From positions 1,149,087,007 through 1,149,151,006 of the forward strand of contig CM062807.1 in NCBI GenBank assembly GCA_031772625.1: 64,000 nt of DNA, given 5' to 3'. This stretch comes from Pinus tabuliformis (taxonomy: Eukaryota > Streptophyta > Pinopsida > Pinales > Pinaceae). The notes beneath the pieces were generated by a model. That model saw nothing but the letters and a program-made list of their open reading frames with translations, had not been told where the DNA came from and did no database searches. Positions 43,727-56,939 of this stretch are shown here, piece after piece. The position numbers and the translations under genes were made by a program. Every line of letters begins with the position of its first letter. The first letter of the stretch is position 1.

Positions 43727-44559
43727 AAAGTGGGGTGCATGTGAAAGGTGGATTAAAAATAAAAAGTGAAGCTACATGAAAAGGTTAAAGTGAATTTACA
43801 TAAAGAAATCAAAAAGTGAAATGGTAGTTTTGAATCCATGGTCTAGGAAGCCCATGGTAATAAAATGGGAATTATTTATTCCTGTCTTTCTTAGTCAACA
43901 TATGTTTTCTTGAAGCATTATGATAATGTATAAAACTCAAAAGTGTTGGAAGGAAAGTGTGTGAAAATAAAAATATAATTGTGAGTGAGTCAATCATCTT
44001 GGTATTCTCATTATAAGTTATTTTATGGGATTCTTCCAATGGTGAAATTTTGATTTTATTGATACCCCCCCCTGAGGGGAGCATTTAGTTAAAATTTTAG
44101 ACTTTCGTTCGATATAGTTTTAGAGATATACATAATGGAAGTTGGGATTTTTTAATTGATCTCGAAATCTCTTTCAAATTAGTTATATTATGATTTTTGC
44201 TATAGTTTTTTTTTTTAGGACAATCAAATTTGGACCAGGTTGAGAAGACATTGAAGTATGTGACAAATGCCCAAATTAGCATATGTTTAACACCTGTCTA
44301 ATACCATTTTACCCACCATTTTCTCAATTTCCATAATTTCTTATTACCTTTTCTATCTATATTTATATATAGTTTGTCAAGGTACAAATGCCTTTCTATG
44401 TGCCATTTTAATGCCTATTCTTATGCATTTTTTGGGAAATTGTTTCCTTTCTATACTAACAATGGCATTCATGTACAAGACTACACAAGTACTACTTAGT
44501 GCGAGTGTCTCAATAGTGGCCGCAAGTGCCTATAGGTGATGCAATTCTCTCTTCTCGAG

Positions 44560-45410
44560 CAAAGCTCAGTTGTTGTAGCTCTAGGATGTAATAATAGTTG
44601 TTGCAACTCTTCAATATTGTTGCAACTCTAGGATGCAACTACAAAGAGATGAAACTTTGTATCGTTGTCATTATTGCTATGACTCCAGTGTTATGATTCA
44701 TGTTGTTGTGATTCATGTTGCCCCTTATATCATTGTTGCAACTCATGTTACCCCTACTAGTGTTGCATTGTTGCAACTCCCTGTTTTTTATTGTTGCAAC
44801 TCTATGTCTATTGTTCCAAAGCCACATTCAATCATCCAATTGTCGGTTTTGGACTAGTCATCTAGTCCACGAACAATTTCCCATGCAGGAAGATGATAGG
44901 AGAAATTGGATGACCAAGAAAATAAGATGACTTAGCCACCACCTGTTGCACAGTTGAATTGAATCAATTGATGCCTTCTTTTTTACCATTTTCTAAGAAA
45001 ATCAATGTAACAAGATGAACATCCTAACTCTCATGATTGTCTATCCATCAATTTTATTTATTTAGACATAAAATATCTTGTATAAAAACCCTCTGCTCTC
45101 CTTGAGCTAAGTAACTAGTAACATGGGATAATTGAGAAGGAAGAACAGGATATTGGATTTTCTGGATTTGTTGCAATTTAATTTCCTTTTTTCTCTAGTT
45201 TGAGTAATGGTGTGTTGAGAATTCACATTATATTATTTTTCTAACCAATTCCTTGTCTAAGGAGGTAGGACCCCTCCTTAGCCATGCATTGTCTATATCA
45301 ATAATGTATATATACTTGTAATTTCTTTTTATGTTTATTTTTACATTTACTCTGTAACTCCAATAGATTACATTGCTACAACTCCGAACTGTATGTTTAT
45401 TGTTGCAAAT
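44560..45410. repeat. TTGTTGCAACTC-rich region (left)
   Basis: At least six dispersed copies of (T)TGTTGCAACTC or close variants between 44,578 and 44,810, plus TTGCTACAACTC and TTGTTGCAAATC near 45,372-45,410. Probably part of the Gypsy C 5' LTR (inference). Confidence 0.5.
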
Positions 45411-46007
45411 CAAGTGTTAATTTTTTATTCATTTACTCACTAATTGATTTCGTGAAGGATTTACAACATCTCGTGAGTTAGGAATTTTGTTGAAGCTCTG
45501 TTGTAGCATTAAAAAATACTCTTTTTACAAAATTATAACAACTATATTTTCTTGAAAAGTTTGGATTGGTTATTTTATCAAGCATTTAATTTATGCTTAT
45601 GTTTTCTTCACAAGAAAATGTGAATTAATGGTTTATGAATGAATGCATTTTTATTAAATGTGCAACTACATATTAGTTACAACAACCAAGATCATTTTAA
45701 TACTTGAGCAAGTCACCTTTAAATGCTAGTGTGATTTGCTTTCCTGTGAGTGATTTACTCTCCTGCAAGTGTGGATTTGATTGAAGGTGTGATTTAAATT
45801 ACCTGGTGACTTGTAAAAACATCTTTATATTTTGAACTATGACAATCATTTAGTTACTACAACTTTAGTACATACATGATTGTACTAGCATATACAATGC
45901 ACGATAGTTCACAAGTTCCTTATAAACCCCAGGTTGACAATTAAATGAAAAATATTTTGGTTGTATCTCTAAAAAATTAGAAAGGTAGCTAAAAATCCCT
46001 TAATTTT

Positions 46008-46025
46008 TGGCATCATTGGTAGGGA
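46008..46025 (+). other. Degenerate Gypsy C primer binding site
   Basis: TGGCATCATTGGTAGGGA matches TGGCGCCGTTGCCGGGGA at 13 of 18 positions. Most differences are C-to-T or G-to-A changes, as expected of decay of methylated sites. It lies upstream of gag traces on the same strand. Confidence 0.5.
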
Positions 46026-46091
46026 AATGTCAGTAGTACAGTCTTTGTTCTGTTGCTTGATTTTTTTAATTATTGTGTGAATTTACTTGTT

Positions 46092-46268
46092 GTTTTTTTT
46101 CCAATGAAAATATAGGTAGATCCACTCAAAGGGATCGTATCCCATCATCCAAAGTAATCAGAGCCTGACCCCAAGGGCGTCGAGGAGAATTAACCCTGTG
46201 ACCTCCCAATTGCAAGGTGCTTTAGAAATAGGAACTCGACCAATTGAGCTAACCCTTGGGGCTATTAT
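46092..46268 (-). mobile_element. tRNA-derived SINE
   Basis: On the minus strand the 177-bp body starts AGCCCCAAGGGT, followed by a perfect RNA polymerase III A box (TAGCTCAATTGG, 46,240-46,251) and a degenerate B box (GGTTAATTCTCC, 46,184-46,195). It ends in a short A run (T run at 46,093-46,100). Perfect 10-bp flanking duplications TTTACTTGTT lie at 46,082-46,091 and 46,269-46,278. Size, tRNA-like head, tail and duplications define a SINE. Confidence 0.85.
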
Positions 46269-46769
46269 TTTACTTGTTTTTATCTAGCTTACTAGTTCTT
46301 TATTTCAAGATAGGTTTGATTCATTGTTCTTCTAATTTTCCTTTTTCGATTTTTTTTTTTTGACAAATTGACTTAGTAGATGCCTGGGAGTATAAATCAA
46401 TTTGGTATATTTTTCAAAACTCTCCCTCACACTAACAATACAAGTCATAATGAAAAATGGCACAACAAACTGCATTATTTAACTCCTATAGCCAGTTCAC
46501 TAGCCAAACAAAAATTTGAATACTTTGAAATAGAATTTGAATTCGTGCAACCTTCATCTTTTGCTCCTGCAAAATATCTATTTCCAAAAAAAAATCTTGA
46601 CAAACAATTCCACAGAGAGCTGATTTTCCTAATCTCCTAAAGCACTCTTAAAGGAGGAAGATATATCTTTGGAAGAAATGGCCCATGAAGTTAAGGAGGA
46701 GAAATCCTCTTCCTTTCGATTCCCCGTTAGCGAATTAGAGGAGCAAACAAATATGAAAAACATTTGCAT

Positions 46770-47360
46770 TCAACCATTCCAAATTTTCATGGTATCTCAA
46801 AAGAAGACATTGACACCATTCTCTTTGATTTTGACGTGCTTTGTAGACATTGAAACCTTTTCCTACTACCATTAAAGGTGTCAGACTACGTTGGTTCATG
46901 GGTTTGGGATAGGATAACATGATGACATCGGTTCAAATGAAAAAAAAAATGGGAAAATATCAAGAGTACTGCAAGGCAAAGGAGCAAAGAGAATAAGCTT
47001 CCTGAATGATCCAACATGAAAAAATTCTTGAAGACTATGCTGAGATATTTTGGTGCCATTTACAAAGAGAAAGGAAAGGAAAATTGGCTCTAAATACACT
47101 TCATGTCTTATTATTGTGAGGGATCAGATATGAATGTATATAACTCCTCAATCTAATGAGTGGAGGATATATATCACAACAAAATTTTGATCTCATTGTG
47201 GAACTATGTTAGCGATAATCATGAGGAAATTCTAAGTCTGGCAGAGGAAATCGAGATATATTGGTTAGGATCAATAAGAATGTTCATGGAGGAGTCACTA
47301 GAGAAACAATTGGCAGCGCGTTGGAGAACTTTTAAACTGATATATTCAACACACTGAGCT
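46770..47360 (+). pseudogene. Gypsy C gag traces
   Basis: One reading gives 'TIPNFHGISKEDIDTILFDFDVLC', shown here in parts: 'NFHGISKEDIDTI' and 'FDFDVLCRH'. It matches the gag start of Tat-like elements. A separate frame (47,160-47,357) has an acidic helical segment and 'LAARWRTFKLIYS'. Stops are frequent. Confidence 0.45.
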
Positions 47361-48179
47361 ACCAGCTAGATACCTCGCAAGTGAAGAAAGAGGAGGAGGT
47401 AGAATTAGCAATAGCAACCTTTTGCCCAAAATATAGAACAAATAATCCACTAATGGAATTCCCATTGGATTAGATTGAAATTTGTGCTATATGTAGCAAC
47501 GAGTATCTATTAAGTAGCTTCTCGTCTCTACCCAGACTGAAATTTGTCTATCAAGAAGTGAAAGAATCAGGACACCTTTTTTTTGTTTCAAAAAATTGGC
47601 ATGGGCCACAAAAGGCTTAGGATATGATCCAATATACATCTCAAAGTTTTAATTTTTATTGGACTAACTCTTCCATGTAGTATTCCTCTCAGAAATAGTG
47701 CTTACCTTCTCAACCATGGATGGCTTCTCCTCCTCCCCCTCATTATATTTGGTAGAAGGGGTGAAGAAATCCTACATATAGAGGCCCTCAATAGGACCCT
47801 ATGCATCTCCTTCCTTCTCCTCAAATGCAAGCATGCACATCTTCCCTCCATGACTACAATTGTTTTCACAACCCATAGCTAGCCCCACTAATGGTAGGTT
47901 GATTCAACCAACACAAGTTTTTTGGCTTACAACCTACCTGACTTACTTGATATATTCCATGGACTACCATCACATCCACCTTAGATCTGAGAAGACACTT
48001 ACTAAAGATCACCCTCTCGTACATATTGAAGATATCAATGAGGAAGATCGAAATGAAGAACTTATGTAGGAGTCATCTCCTAAACCTATAAGAATTAATC
48101 ACATAAGCCCTGAACTTGAAGAACCACCTTATCCTGAAAGACTAAATCAAGAAAACTTATAACCTAACCAAAACTTGAT

Positions 48180-48480
48180 TTATTGAGCGAGATTAAGAAT
48201 GCATGTCTCAATATCTTGCTTTTCCAAGTTATTAAAGATGTGTTAATATACTCAAAAGCAGTGAGGGAATTATATTTTATGAGGTCCATTCAAATAAGGA
48301 AATATTCCCAAACAATCCATGTTATGGGAAAATTATCAGATCTTATGATAGGGGTAGTCCTTGAAACAAAATATTATAATCTCGATAACCCAGTTGTTAA
48401 CGTGTTGATCAATAATAATGTTCTTCCAAACATGACAATCAACTTGGGTGTCAACATTATGTTTATGACTTGAGAAACCA
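48180..48480 (+). pseudogene. Gypsy C aspartic protease region
   Basis: The frame reads 'ACLNILLFQVIKDVLIYSK', 'QTIHVMGKLSDLMIG' and 'NMTINLGVNIMFMT'. The last is a decayed form of the plant Gypsy active site, usually I-D-x-G-A-x-x-N-V-M; the catalytic Asp is replaced by Asn. A stop follows directly. Confidence 0.55.
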
Positions 48481-49238
48481 GGGAGGCCTTGAGACTTTCT
48501 AGACTCATACACACCCCCATTGCGCTTCAACTAGCTGATAGATAAACAATTAAACCAAAAGGAATTATAGAGGATGTAGTGATATTTGCAAACTCATGGG
48601 AATATCTCTCCAAATTTATGGCTCTCCAACAAAAATCCTTAGGTAACCATGGTTGGCCACCACATATTCGTATGTCAATTGTAGATTTGGGAGTATGATA
48701 ATCTCCCATGGCACCTCCATTAAACAACTGATCTTATATCCTTCTACTAAGCATAGTGTAGATGTTGAAACACCTTTCTAGGATGATGGAGAGGATAGTG
48801 ACAAGGAAGAGGTGGCTCGCCAAATCCCCACTATTGAATAATATATGGCCATTACAGAGAAAAACGACGATGATGAAATCAAGAATATCATTTCCTCCTC
48901 CTCCTTGTCCTCTGACACATGGTATTGACCACATAATGCAACCTAATGTTTAGGCATCTCTAGCCTTGACAAGTGCTTGACCTCTTGAACATAAGTCCTT
49001 AGAAAAAGAATACTAAGGGTAAAATTCAAATAAAATTGAAATCAAACCTGGAAAAACTTCGAAAATTAATTGATGGTTAACATAAGAGCAAAAAGAGAAA
49101 TTAGTTGAAATGTTGAAAAAGCATAGTGATGCTTTTTCTTGGACTTATTTAGACATGAAGGGGATCCATATTGACTTGTTTGTACATCACATTTACATTA
49201 AGGAAGGATCTTGACTTATTCAGTAGCCTCAATGTAGG

Positions 49239-49920
49239 ATGAACCCCGCACTTAGAGACATAGTAAAAGAGGAGTTGCAAAAATTTCTCATAGATTTCTT
49301 TATTTGCCCAATTTATGATAGCCAATCAATCTCTTCTCTTATCATAGTATCAAAAAAGAATGGTACGTGGAGAATCTATGTGGACTATAGAAAAATCAAT
49401 AAAGAAACACATAAGGATTGTTTCCCTCTCTCATTCATCAATTAAGTCCTCGATACACAGACAGGGAAGTACATTTATTTCCTTGATGGATTCAACAATT
49501 ATAATCAAATCCAATCACTCCTCGGGACTGGGACAAAACAAAATTCACCTATCCGTGGTGGACATTTTCATATTTTGTCTTTCCATTTAGATTATGCAAT
49601 TCTCTGGCCACCTTTTAGAGAATGGTAATAGGTATATTGTATAACCTTATCCATGATTTTGTAGAGATATACATGGATTATTTTACCACTTATGGTATTG
49701 AAATGGATGAAGCCCTTGATAATATGGAGAAAAATTTAATAAGGTCTAAGGAAAATAATTTTTCCCTTAGTAATGAGAAGGGCGAGATGTTGTTGACTGG
49801 TGACATTATATTAGGGCCTCATATATTGGCTAAATTCATCCAAGTAGATTGGACAAAGATTAAAGTAATACTCAACCTGCTCGTTCCACAATCACAAAGA
49901 GAAGTTTGAAGCTTCCTAGG
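49239..49920 (+). pseudogene. Gypsy C reverse transcriptase
   Basis: 'MNPALRDIVKEELQKFL', 'IIVSKKNGTWRIYVDYRKIN' (in parts), a stop at 49,443, then shifted frames with 'FHIFCLSI'-like remnants of the 'MPFGL' region. Next comes 'VEIYMDYFTTYG', a decayed form of the catalytic YxDD strand, and 'ILGPHILAKFIQVDWTKIKVI'. The enzyme is inactive. Confidence 0.7.
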
Positions 49921-50039
49921 TCATGTTAGTTATTATCGTCATTCTAGTGAATATATTTCATAAAGATCTTGTCCTTATTTCTTTACTTCACAAAAATTTT
50001 ATTTTTTTGTGGACGTGACATTGTTAGCACACCTTCGAG

Positions 50040-50460
50040 AAACTAAAGTCTAAAGTGTCACAAGATCCTATTTCGAGAGGACCTAATTGGTCCCTCCCTT
50101 TTCACATCCATACAAATGCCTCAAATACTACCATTAGAGCTATTTTACTGAAACAAGAAGATAATAACTCATACATGATATACTTCATCAACAAAAACCT
50201 CTCACCGGCAGAATTGAACTACACAATGATTGAAAAACAATTTATTTCCATTATTCATGTAATAAATAAATTTAGACATTATATTACAAGATATATAGTA
50301 ATATTACATACGTATCATGTTGTTATTAAATACTTAATGAAAGAATCAATCACTAATGGAAGAATGTTGGTTTATTTTATTGAATGGATTTGATATTACC
50401 ATCTTAAATAAACCTAAAAAAGGATAATGTAGTCGATGATTTTCTTTCTAGATTAGCATC
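50040..50460 (+). pseudogene. Gypsy C RNase H
   Basis: 'PFHIHTNASNTTIRAILLKQE' (in parts), 'SYMIYFINKNLSPAELNYTMIEKQFISII' (in parts) and 'NKFRHYITRY' match Ty3/Gypsy RNase H from the first catalytic region to the 'KFRHYL' motif. The expected D in 'TDAS' is N here. The domain ends in stops before a 'VDDFLSRL'-like remnant. Confidence 0.7.
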
Positions 50461-50799
50461 TAGCAAAAGTAAGCCCCTAGTAGAATATTTGTTTTCTAAC
50501 AAACATCTCTTCACAATATCTACTAACTGTCAATGCTTCATAGATATAACTTCTTAATTGTAGGAAAGTTTCCACATCAGAAAAATCCAAAAGAGCGATA
50601 AAGAATCATCAAATAAAGTGGAAGATTCTTAGGGGTCGATGGTTATATTTTCTACACAAGATCTAACTCCATCAAGGGTATTATTTCCCTCTATTTTCAA
50701 AGAATTCAAGGAATAGGTGAAGATATGCAACAATTGACAACACATGGGTAGACCAATACAAACATATGAGATTTCATTTCCACCCAATCTAGTGTTGGA

Positions 50800-51770
50800 A
50801 CCCTTTGACAAATGGGCCGTTAATTTTGTGAGGCCAATAAATTCCCCTTCCTGTAAGAACTCCTACATCTTGGTTTGCACATATTATGTTACAAAAGGAT
50901 AGAAGCTAAATCACTCATGTCAGAAATCTAACAACAAGTAGTGGAATTTCTCCATGAATAAATTTTCACAAAGTTCAAGATACCTCGAGAGATAGTGACC
51001 AATGGAGGAACTAAATTTACTTCAAGATTCATTGAGGAATTAATGGACACTTACAATATCAAGCACAAGGTAACAACACCATATCATCCATAGGCCAGTG
51101 TAAAGTGGAGGGGACTAACAAGATATTTGAGGTCATCATCATCAATATTATCATGTTACACCTCAAGGACTAGGTTAATCAACTCCCCGAAGCACTAGGG
51201 CCTATAGAACAAATTGGAGAAATATTACTAGATGTAATCCATATGAAATAGTGTATGGAAAGAGAGTGATTTTTCCTATTGAGACATAGATATAAACACT
51301 AAGGGTAATTGTACAACTTGGATTGGACTTATTAGAAGCTTAGAAGCAAAGGACCCTCCAGATCAATGAGTTAGACAAACTACATCAGGATACCATGTAG
51401 AAGACCATAGTGATAAAACATTAGAGGGCCAGGTGACCTGATAAATTCACCAAAAAGAAGAAATTAAAAGTTGGAGATTGGGCACTACTATTTGACTCCG
51501 TGTTTAATGACTTTAAAGGAAAAGTTTTGCATCAAATGGCTTAGGGTATATGATATTAATACAATATATGATAATGGAGCCATCAACCTTTGTACTATTG
51601 ATGAAGAAAGAACTCAATTGATGGCCAATAGACACAATCTTCACCTCTATCAGCAACCCTTATCAAAAGAGTCATATTTGAGAAAGATTACTAATGCATG
51701 GATTGATAGTGATCTGGAAATTGTCCAAAAAGAAGAAGCCCCTACAATATGGCTATTTCTTCCATCTTGA
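50800..51770 (+). pseudogene. Gypsy C integrase
   Basis: Pieces include 'PFDKWAVNFVRPINSPS', 'NGGTKFTSRFIEELMDTYNI' (second catalytic block, in parts), 'HKVTTPYHP', and a C-terminal frame (51,471-51,770) with 'KWLRVYDINTIYDNGAINL' and 'NRHNLHLYQQPLSKE'. The latter is the typical end of Tat-like polyproteins ('LYHKPLSK'). Frames are broken by stops. Confidence 0.7.
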
Positions 51771-52029
51771 AATACATATATATATAAAAGGAGCTCAAGT
51801 ATGAAAACCCTTAGGGGCATAGCTAGGCACATGTCATGTGAATACTAGTATAGGTTGGCAGATGACATGCTAAAAGAAGTAAATAAAAGAGAAAAATAAA
51901 AAACGTAAAAAGTGAAAAGGGAACTTCACAGTCTCATAATGGTTATGTTAGGATCCTTTCACTTATACACCTATGATTTTCTTTTTTCTACCAATAAATT
52001 GACTTCCAGGATATGTAGGAAAGGACGAT

Positions 52030-53340
52030 ATTGTTGTTGTAATTTTTTTTGTTGCAGCTTAGTGATAGGACATGGTTGCTACAACTCTAAAACTCCATTG
52101 TTGCAACTCTAGAACCACAACTCTACTGCTGCAATTCCAATCAGTTAGAATTGTAATGAAACTACCTTCTATGACACATGGTTGAATGATGTCATTGCTG
52201 CAACTCTAACACTGTTGCAACTCCATGTTGATGTTTCCATTCTAACAAAAAAATGATACCAAGTTGTTTGTCAGGCTAAGATTCCAACACAACTAAGGTA
52301 GAAGGAAAATCCACCTACATCAAGTCAAGACAAGTGTGTTTCCCTAATGATTTGTATAATGGATAACATTGATTAGCATAATTCAACTTGACCACTTGAT
52401 TTAAAATCACTCACATCGCTATCACGGCCACCACTAATGACATAATCCTTCATCATGAAATCCCTCCTACCATAATTGGAAATTTGCATTGTCTAACTAT
52501 TCATTATGTTTGTAGTAGTAGTAGTATTTTGAATCTTGAGAATAAAGGAAACCATGGGAGGCTACCTCATCCAAAAAAAACCCACATACGCCCTATTACA
52601 TTGCAGGGATATGGTCACATATGTGCAATATTTCTATAAGGGGGTTGGATTGAATATATCTAGAGGTTACAGGGATACAATGATGAAGTAGCCCTGGAGT
52701 TTGCTCTAAATTTCATGGAAGATAAGTTAGTGTTAGTAAGAAAAATTTTGGACGTTACAGAAGGAATTTTGGTTGAGGTAATAGGGCTACCACAAATAGG
52801 AGAAGGTTGATAATGCAAGATAAGATCAAAACCAAAATTATGGAACTATTTCTTAAGCCTGGGGAAGCCCTGGTAAGGAAAGGGACAAGGTTTGGTAAGA
52901 GGTCACTACCAAAACCATGGGAGGGTGTAGCCTTGCTCATTCAGAGGTATATTTATTGTGAGGGCCACTACAGAGTTATGTACCTGCAACATCTTCAACT
53001 ATTGAACCATTTGATGCATGGAAGACTTATCAAAATGCCATAATTTCTCCTCAAGATTCCAAATACCATAACATTGCTAGTACATAAATCGAGATGACCA
53101 TGGGATTTCCTTTCCAAACATAACCCTATAAAATTATTGGTAGAAAGAGCCTTGAACCAACAAAGTAGAACATGGGAAAATATTATCATATCCCCCATTA
53201 AAATCACAAAATATGCAACTCTACCAGTAAGAGAAGCAGAGGTTGTAACTCCACCGTGGGATGATAGTGTTGTAATTTCAAAAGTTGTGGATACTTCCAT
53301 TCTCATAGTTGTAGCTAGGGTTTACATTGTTGCAACCCCC
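52030..53340. repeat. TTGTTGCAACTC-rich region (right)
   Basis: Repeated variants of TTGTTGCAACTC and TTGTAACTC at about 52,030-52,230 and 53,215-53,340, echoing 44,560-45,410. Probably Gypsy C 3' LTR (inference). Short frames here (for example 52,807-53,043) look fortuitous. Confidence 0.45.
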
Positions 53341-53739
53341 TTGACTGTTGAATACCCCCTATGTCTATCAAAGAAGAAATCCTAAAAGGAAACATTCTGA
53401 CTCCATAGAAGGATGAGGATAGTGATATGGATACCATCAGTGGTAAAAGCCCTACCAAGTGATTAAGGAGAATGAAAAAGAGGCTAGATTATGTGTCAAT
53501 CCCCAAGAAAACAAGAATCAAGTACACCCCTATGGTTGTAACTCAACCAATACAACAATAAACTGCTTCTACAACAAAAGAACTAGAAAGGGTGGAAGGT
53601 TGAGTTGAGCCACTATGAGAGGCCTATGCTACTCCACAAGAACCAATAGAGAATTCTAAAGCTTTAAAGACCCTCCAAATTATAACTATTCTTTTTTTAA
53701 TATGGTATGCTTACAAAATTTCCACTTTTAATAATTACC

Positions 53740-53801
53740 AGTCTATGGATCAATAACTAATCCTAGAAATAGTCTATGGATCAATAACTAATCTTAGAAA
53801 T
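53740..53801. repeat. 31-bp tandem duplication
   Basis: Two units starting AGTCTATGGATC, differing at one base. Confidence 0.95.
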
Positions 53802-53828
53802 ATTTATAAGGATGTGGTATTCCATAAC

Positions 53829-53972
53829 TCTCTTGGTCAGATAAATATAATTATTATACATGTCATCTTATTATCATCTCTTATGCTAGTATTTAAAAGT
53901 TCTCTTGGTCAGATAAATATAATTATTATACACGTCATCTTATTATCATCTCTTATGCTAGTATTTAAAAGT
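53829..53972. repeat. 72-bp tandem duplication
   Basis: Units 53,829-53,900 and 53,901-53,972 start TCTCTTGGTCAG and differ at one base (ACATGTC against ACACGTC), indicating a recent event. Confidence 0.95.
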
Positions 53973-56939
53973 TTGTATTGAGAAACAAATCTAGAATCTC
54001 TAATAAGGAGCTTCTTTATTCACATACCAAATATGGTTCTTTTATACAAATTTATTCCCCAAAGGTTTATAAATGCAATAGTCCTACATTCAAATCCATC
54101 ATATATAAATACATATATGAATTCAATCCATAATGCTTAATTCTTATCTCTTCCATGATACCACATTTAAAGTCATACACTATCTTAATAATGGACTATC
54201 TTTCTACTTCAAACATCTAACCTAACATCTAACCTATAATTATATGTATGCTTACTTTATTGTTTGGATGATACATGTGGTACAATGTTTACTTGGTTTA
54301 TTGTAAGGTTCTCTCACAACCTTTATAGAAGGTAGACTTTAGTTTTTTTCTCACTAATATACAAATATAAAATGTTTTCATGGACAATATTTGTGACCTC
54401 TTCTCTATACATTAAGCATCCTAATATTTGTAATAATTTAATGCTTCATCCTTCTATACAACACATCATCCTTGAAGTAGTTTCTCGACTTCAAATTATT
54501 GTAATTGAATACACATATATAATGTTTTGGTTTCAAAGTTTTTGTTTTGATGTGGTATTAATCGAATATTAATTTTAGCTAGATGTGCTTTCAACATTCT
54601 TCTGGATTTTTCTATGTTGAAGAGTAAATGTCGTCCCACTTGCCACGTATATAGTAATGGTTTGACCTAAACAGAGACCTCATTTGGTCGTTGTTGTGTT
54701 GTTTCATTTTATCACTTTCCCTTCTTTGATTATGTTTCTCTGTTGCTAACTCTTTAATCTCATTTTCAATAGAAAAAGACTGCTTTCCTCGGTCCCATAT
54801 CTACATGTGTATTCTAGTTTCCTTCATTAGGTATGCTGCTTCCATCTATCACATATAAGCAGTTGACTCAGTGTTCTATCGAGTGGAAATCATCCTTCCT
54901 GAAAATGTGTTAAGCTCCCTTTCAAAAATAAAGGTTGATTCTTATAATAGTTGTATGCTCCATATTTTATATAGGTTTCATAGTTGAAATATTATAAATT
55001 TGTAGATGATGCTAATATTTGTATTATTGGTAGGTTTGAAGGGATACTCCTTGAGTTTTGAAGTAGTGAATCCTTACATTCACCTAGCCCTCTAGAAAGA
55101 ACTATGAGTAATTATTTAAGTATTCTTTTGGAACTCAAAACCAGGTAAATAAATAAATACCTCTCTTTGTTTTCAAAACCTTTGAATGTAAAATTATTAT
55201 GGCTCTTACTGTAGTTACTAGAGTTATAGAAAAGAAAGGGTTTTTCTCCCATTTCAAACCCTAGTCTTTCTAGCTGCAATAGTGGTTCTTTTCGTTTATT
55301 ATTTTCATAACTTCATCTTTATTCCTATTCATCTTGTGTATGAGTTCCATAATATCTTCCTAAAAACACTAGGGTTACAAGAAGAAGTTTTATTCCACTT
55401 CATATCCTAGGGTTTTATGCTATAAGAAGGTATAATTTTTATGTATAGTATTAGCACGTCGAAATTTCATCCATGATGTTACTAGGTTTTGTTTACCAGT
55501 GTGTGCCTTTCTCTTTTGGCTAGCTGAAACGTGCCAAGCATGTTCTGTTTTAACTGTCTTTGTTACTTTTCCTTTTCCAAATTTTCCATTTTAGATATGT
55601 GCGGAACTTTTGGCCTTAATGTCTAAGAGCCATTGTTATGCAAAATCTACAACTACATACAAAAGCATCTTCCCTAGGCCTAGTGGACTGACCTAGAAAA
55701 ACAGAAAGACAAAGGAACTAATGTTTTCCTTAAACTAAATAGACAACAGGATGAAGCCTACCTGGAATCTATCATATGCTTCGCTCATTCTTTGGCTTGA
55801 ATTCTCTAATCCTAGCTCTACTCGCTATTATTAGAATATGCACAGTCAGATAACACAAGCCAACAATCCATGAAATATATGTAGCATCATCTAGTCACTT
55901 TATTCAATAGATCAACATGGTATTGAAATGTATGAAACCATAACATCATATATAGAAAAACAAAGAACTCTTTGCATTAATATAAATGGAGTGAGTTACA
56001 ACAAAAGATAGTTGTTGATCCTGTAAAAGATCTCCTCCAAGTTCACTTGTCCTTTCCTTGTCACAAAGTGCACCTCTAATCACCCTAATGCATGGGAAGA
56101 TATCTCTCACAACAAAAACATAAGGGTAGAATCACTCTCCAAAATCCAACCCCTTTCCTATGGATGGAAGTAAATATATAAGTAAAGGAGGTAGTTCATG
56201 AATTCTTATCCTTTTACCAATTAGGGCTTGAGATGCACTCTTGATAGGTGGATGAGCTCAAGGGGTAAGGGATGAAAACTCCAAAGTAGGATAGGATAGG
56301 ATTCGAGACTTTTATCTGAGGTAAATGTTTACAACAGATCTTGGAAGCTTTTGGAAGAAGACGCTTAGGGATTCTCTCTCTTTTTCTCGAATTTCTAGAA
56401 CCAACACAAGTGCATACTGGAGCAACATGTAATTGATTAACACAATCCACAGTGGAGCAACCTGGTTGTCAATGTTCTCTAGTAGGAGGCTAGGGAGTGT
56501 TGGTATTTAAAATGAATGAAACAAGGTGTTTTCAGGTGGAAACTTTGGGATTAGAATGAGTTATGCTTAGGGATTTATGCAAGGATGATGAAAAGTAGGT
56601 CAAAGGATGATGATTGATCTAGTTTAAGTCCTATTCACCAGATGTGAAAAAATGGCCTATAATAGCCATATTATAACATTATGTCCTCTACGGTTTCAAT
56701 TTTTCGTTCTTCCTCATAAAATTGTTTATTTCTTCATTGTATGTTTTTAACTAATATGGATAAAACCCCAATTCATAAATTTATTACAGGTTATGCACAA
56801 TCCTGACATAAATTTTAATGTTTGAATTTGTGCCTTCTCCGTGTTGGAAGACCCTTCAAAACCTCTGGATTCTCAATGGGAAAAGGAAAACTTATATATA
56901 TGAAGACAATGTTTACTTCTATTATATTTTCTCCTTTTT

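Larger units (their letters stand above)
44500..53400 (+). mobile_element. Gypsy element C, Tat/Athila-like, heavily decayed
   Basis: The plus strand carries gag traces (46,770-47,350), protease (48,180-48,480), RT (49,239-49,920), RNase H (50,055-50,450) and integrase (50,800-51,770). A degenerate primer site at 46,008-46,025 resembles TGGCGCCGTTGCCGGGGA of Tat/Athila elements. Regions rich in TTGCAACTC flank the coding part on both sides (44,560-45,410 and 52,030-53,340), as would be the case if they were the LTRs, but I could not align LTR ends. All frames are broken. Confidence 0.6.

Noticed and set aside
52807..53043. 78-codon plus-strand frame as a host peptide gene
   Set aside because: It lies in the probable decayed LTR of Gypsy C and has no motif or start context to support it.
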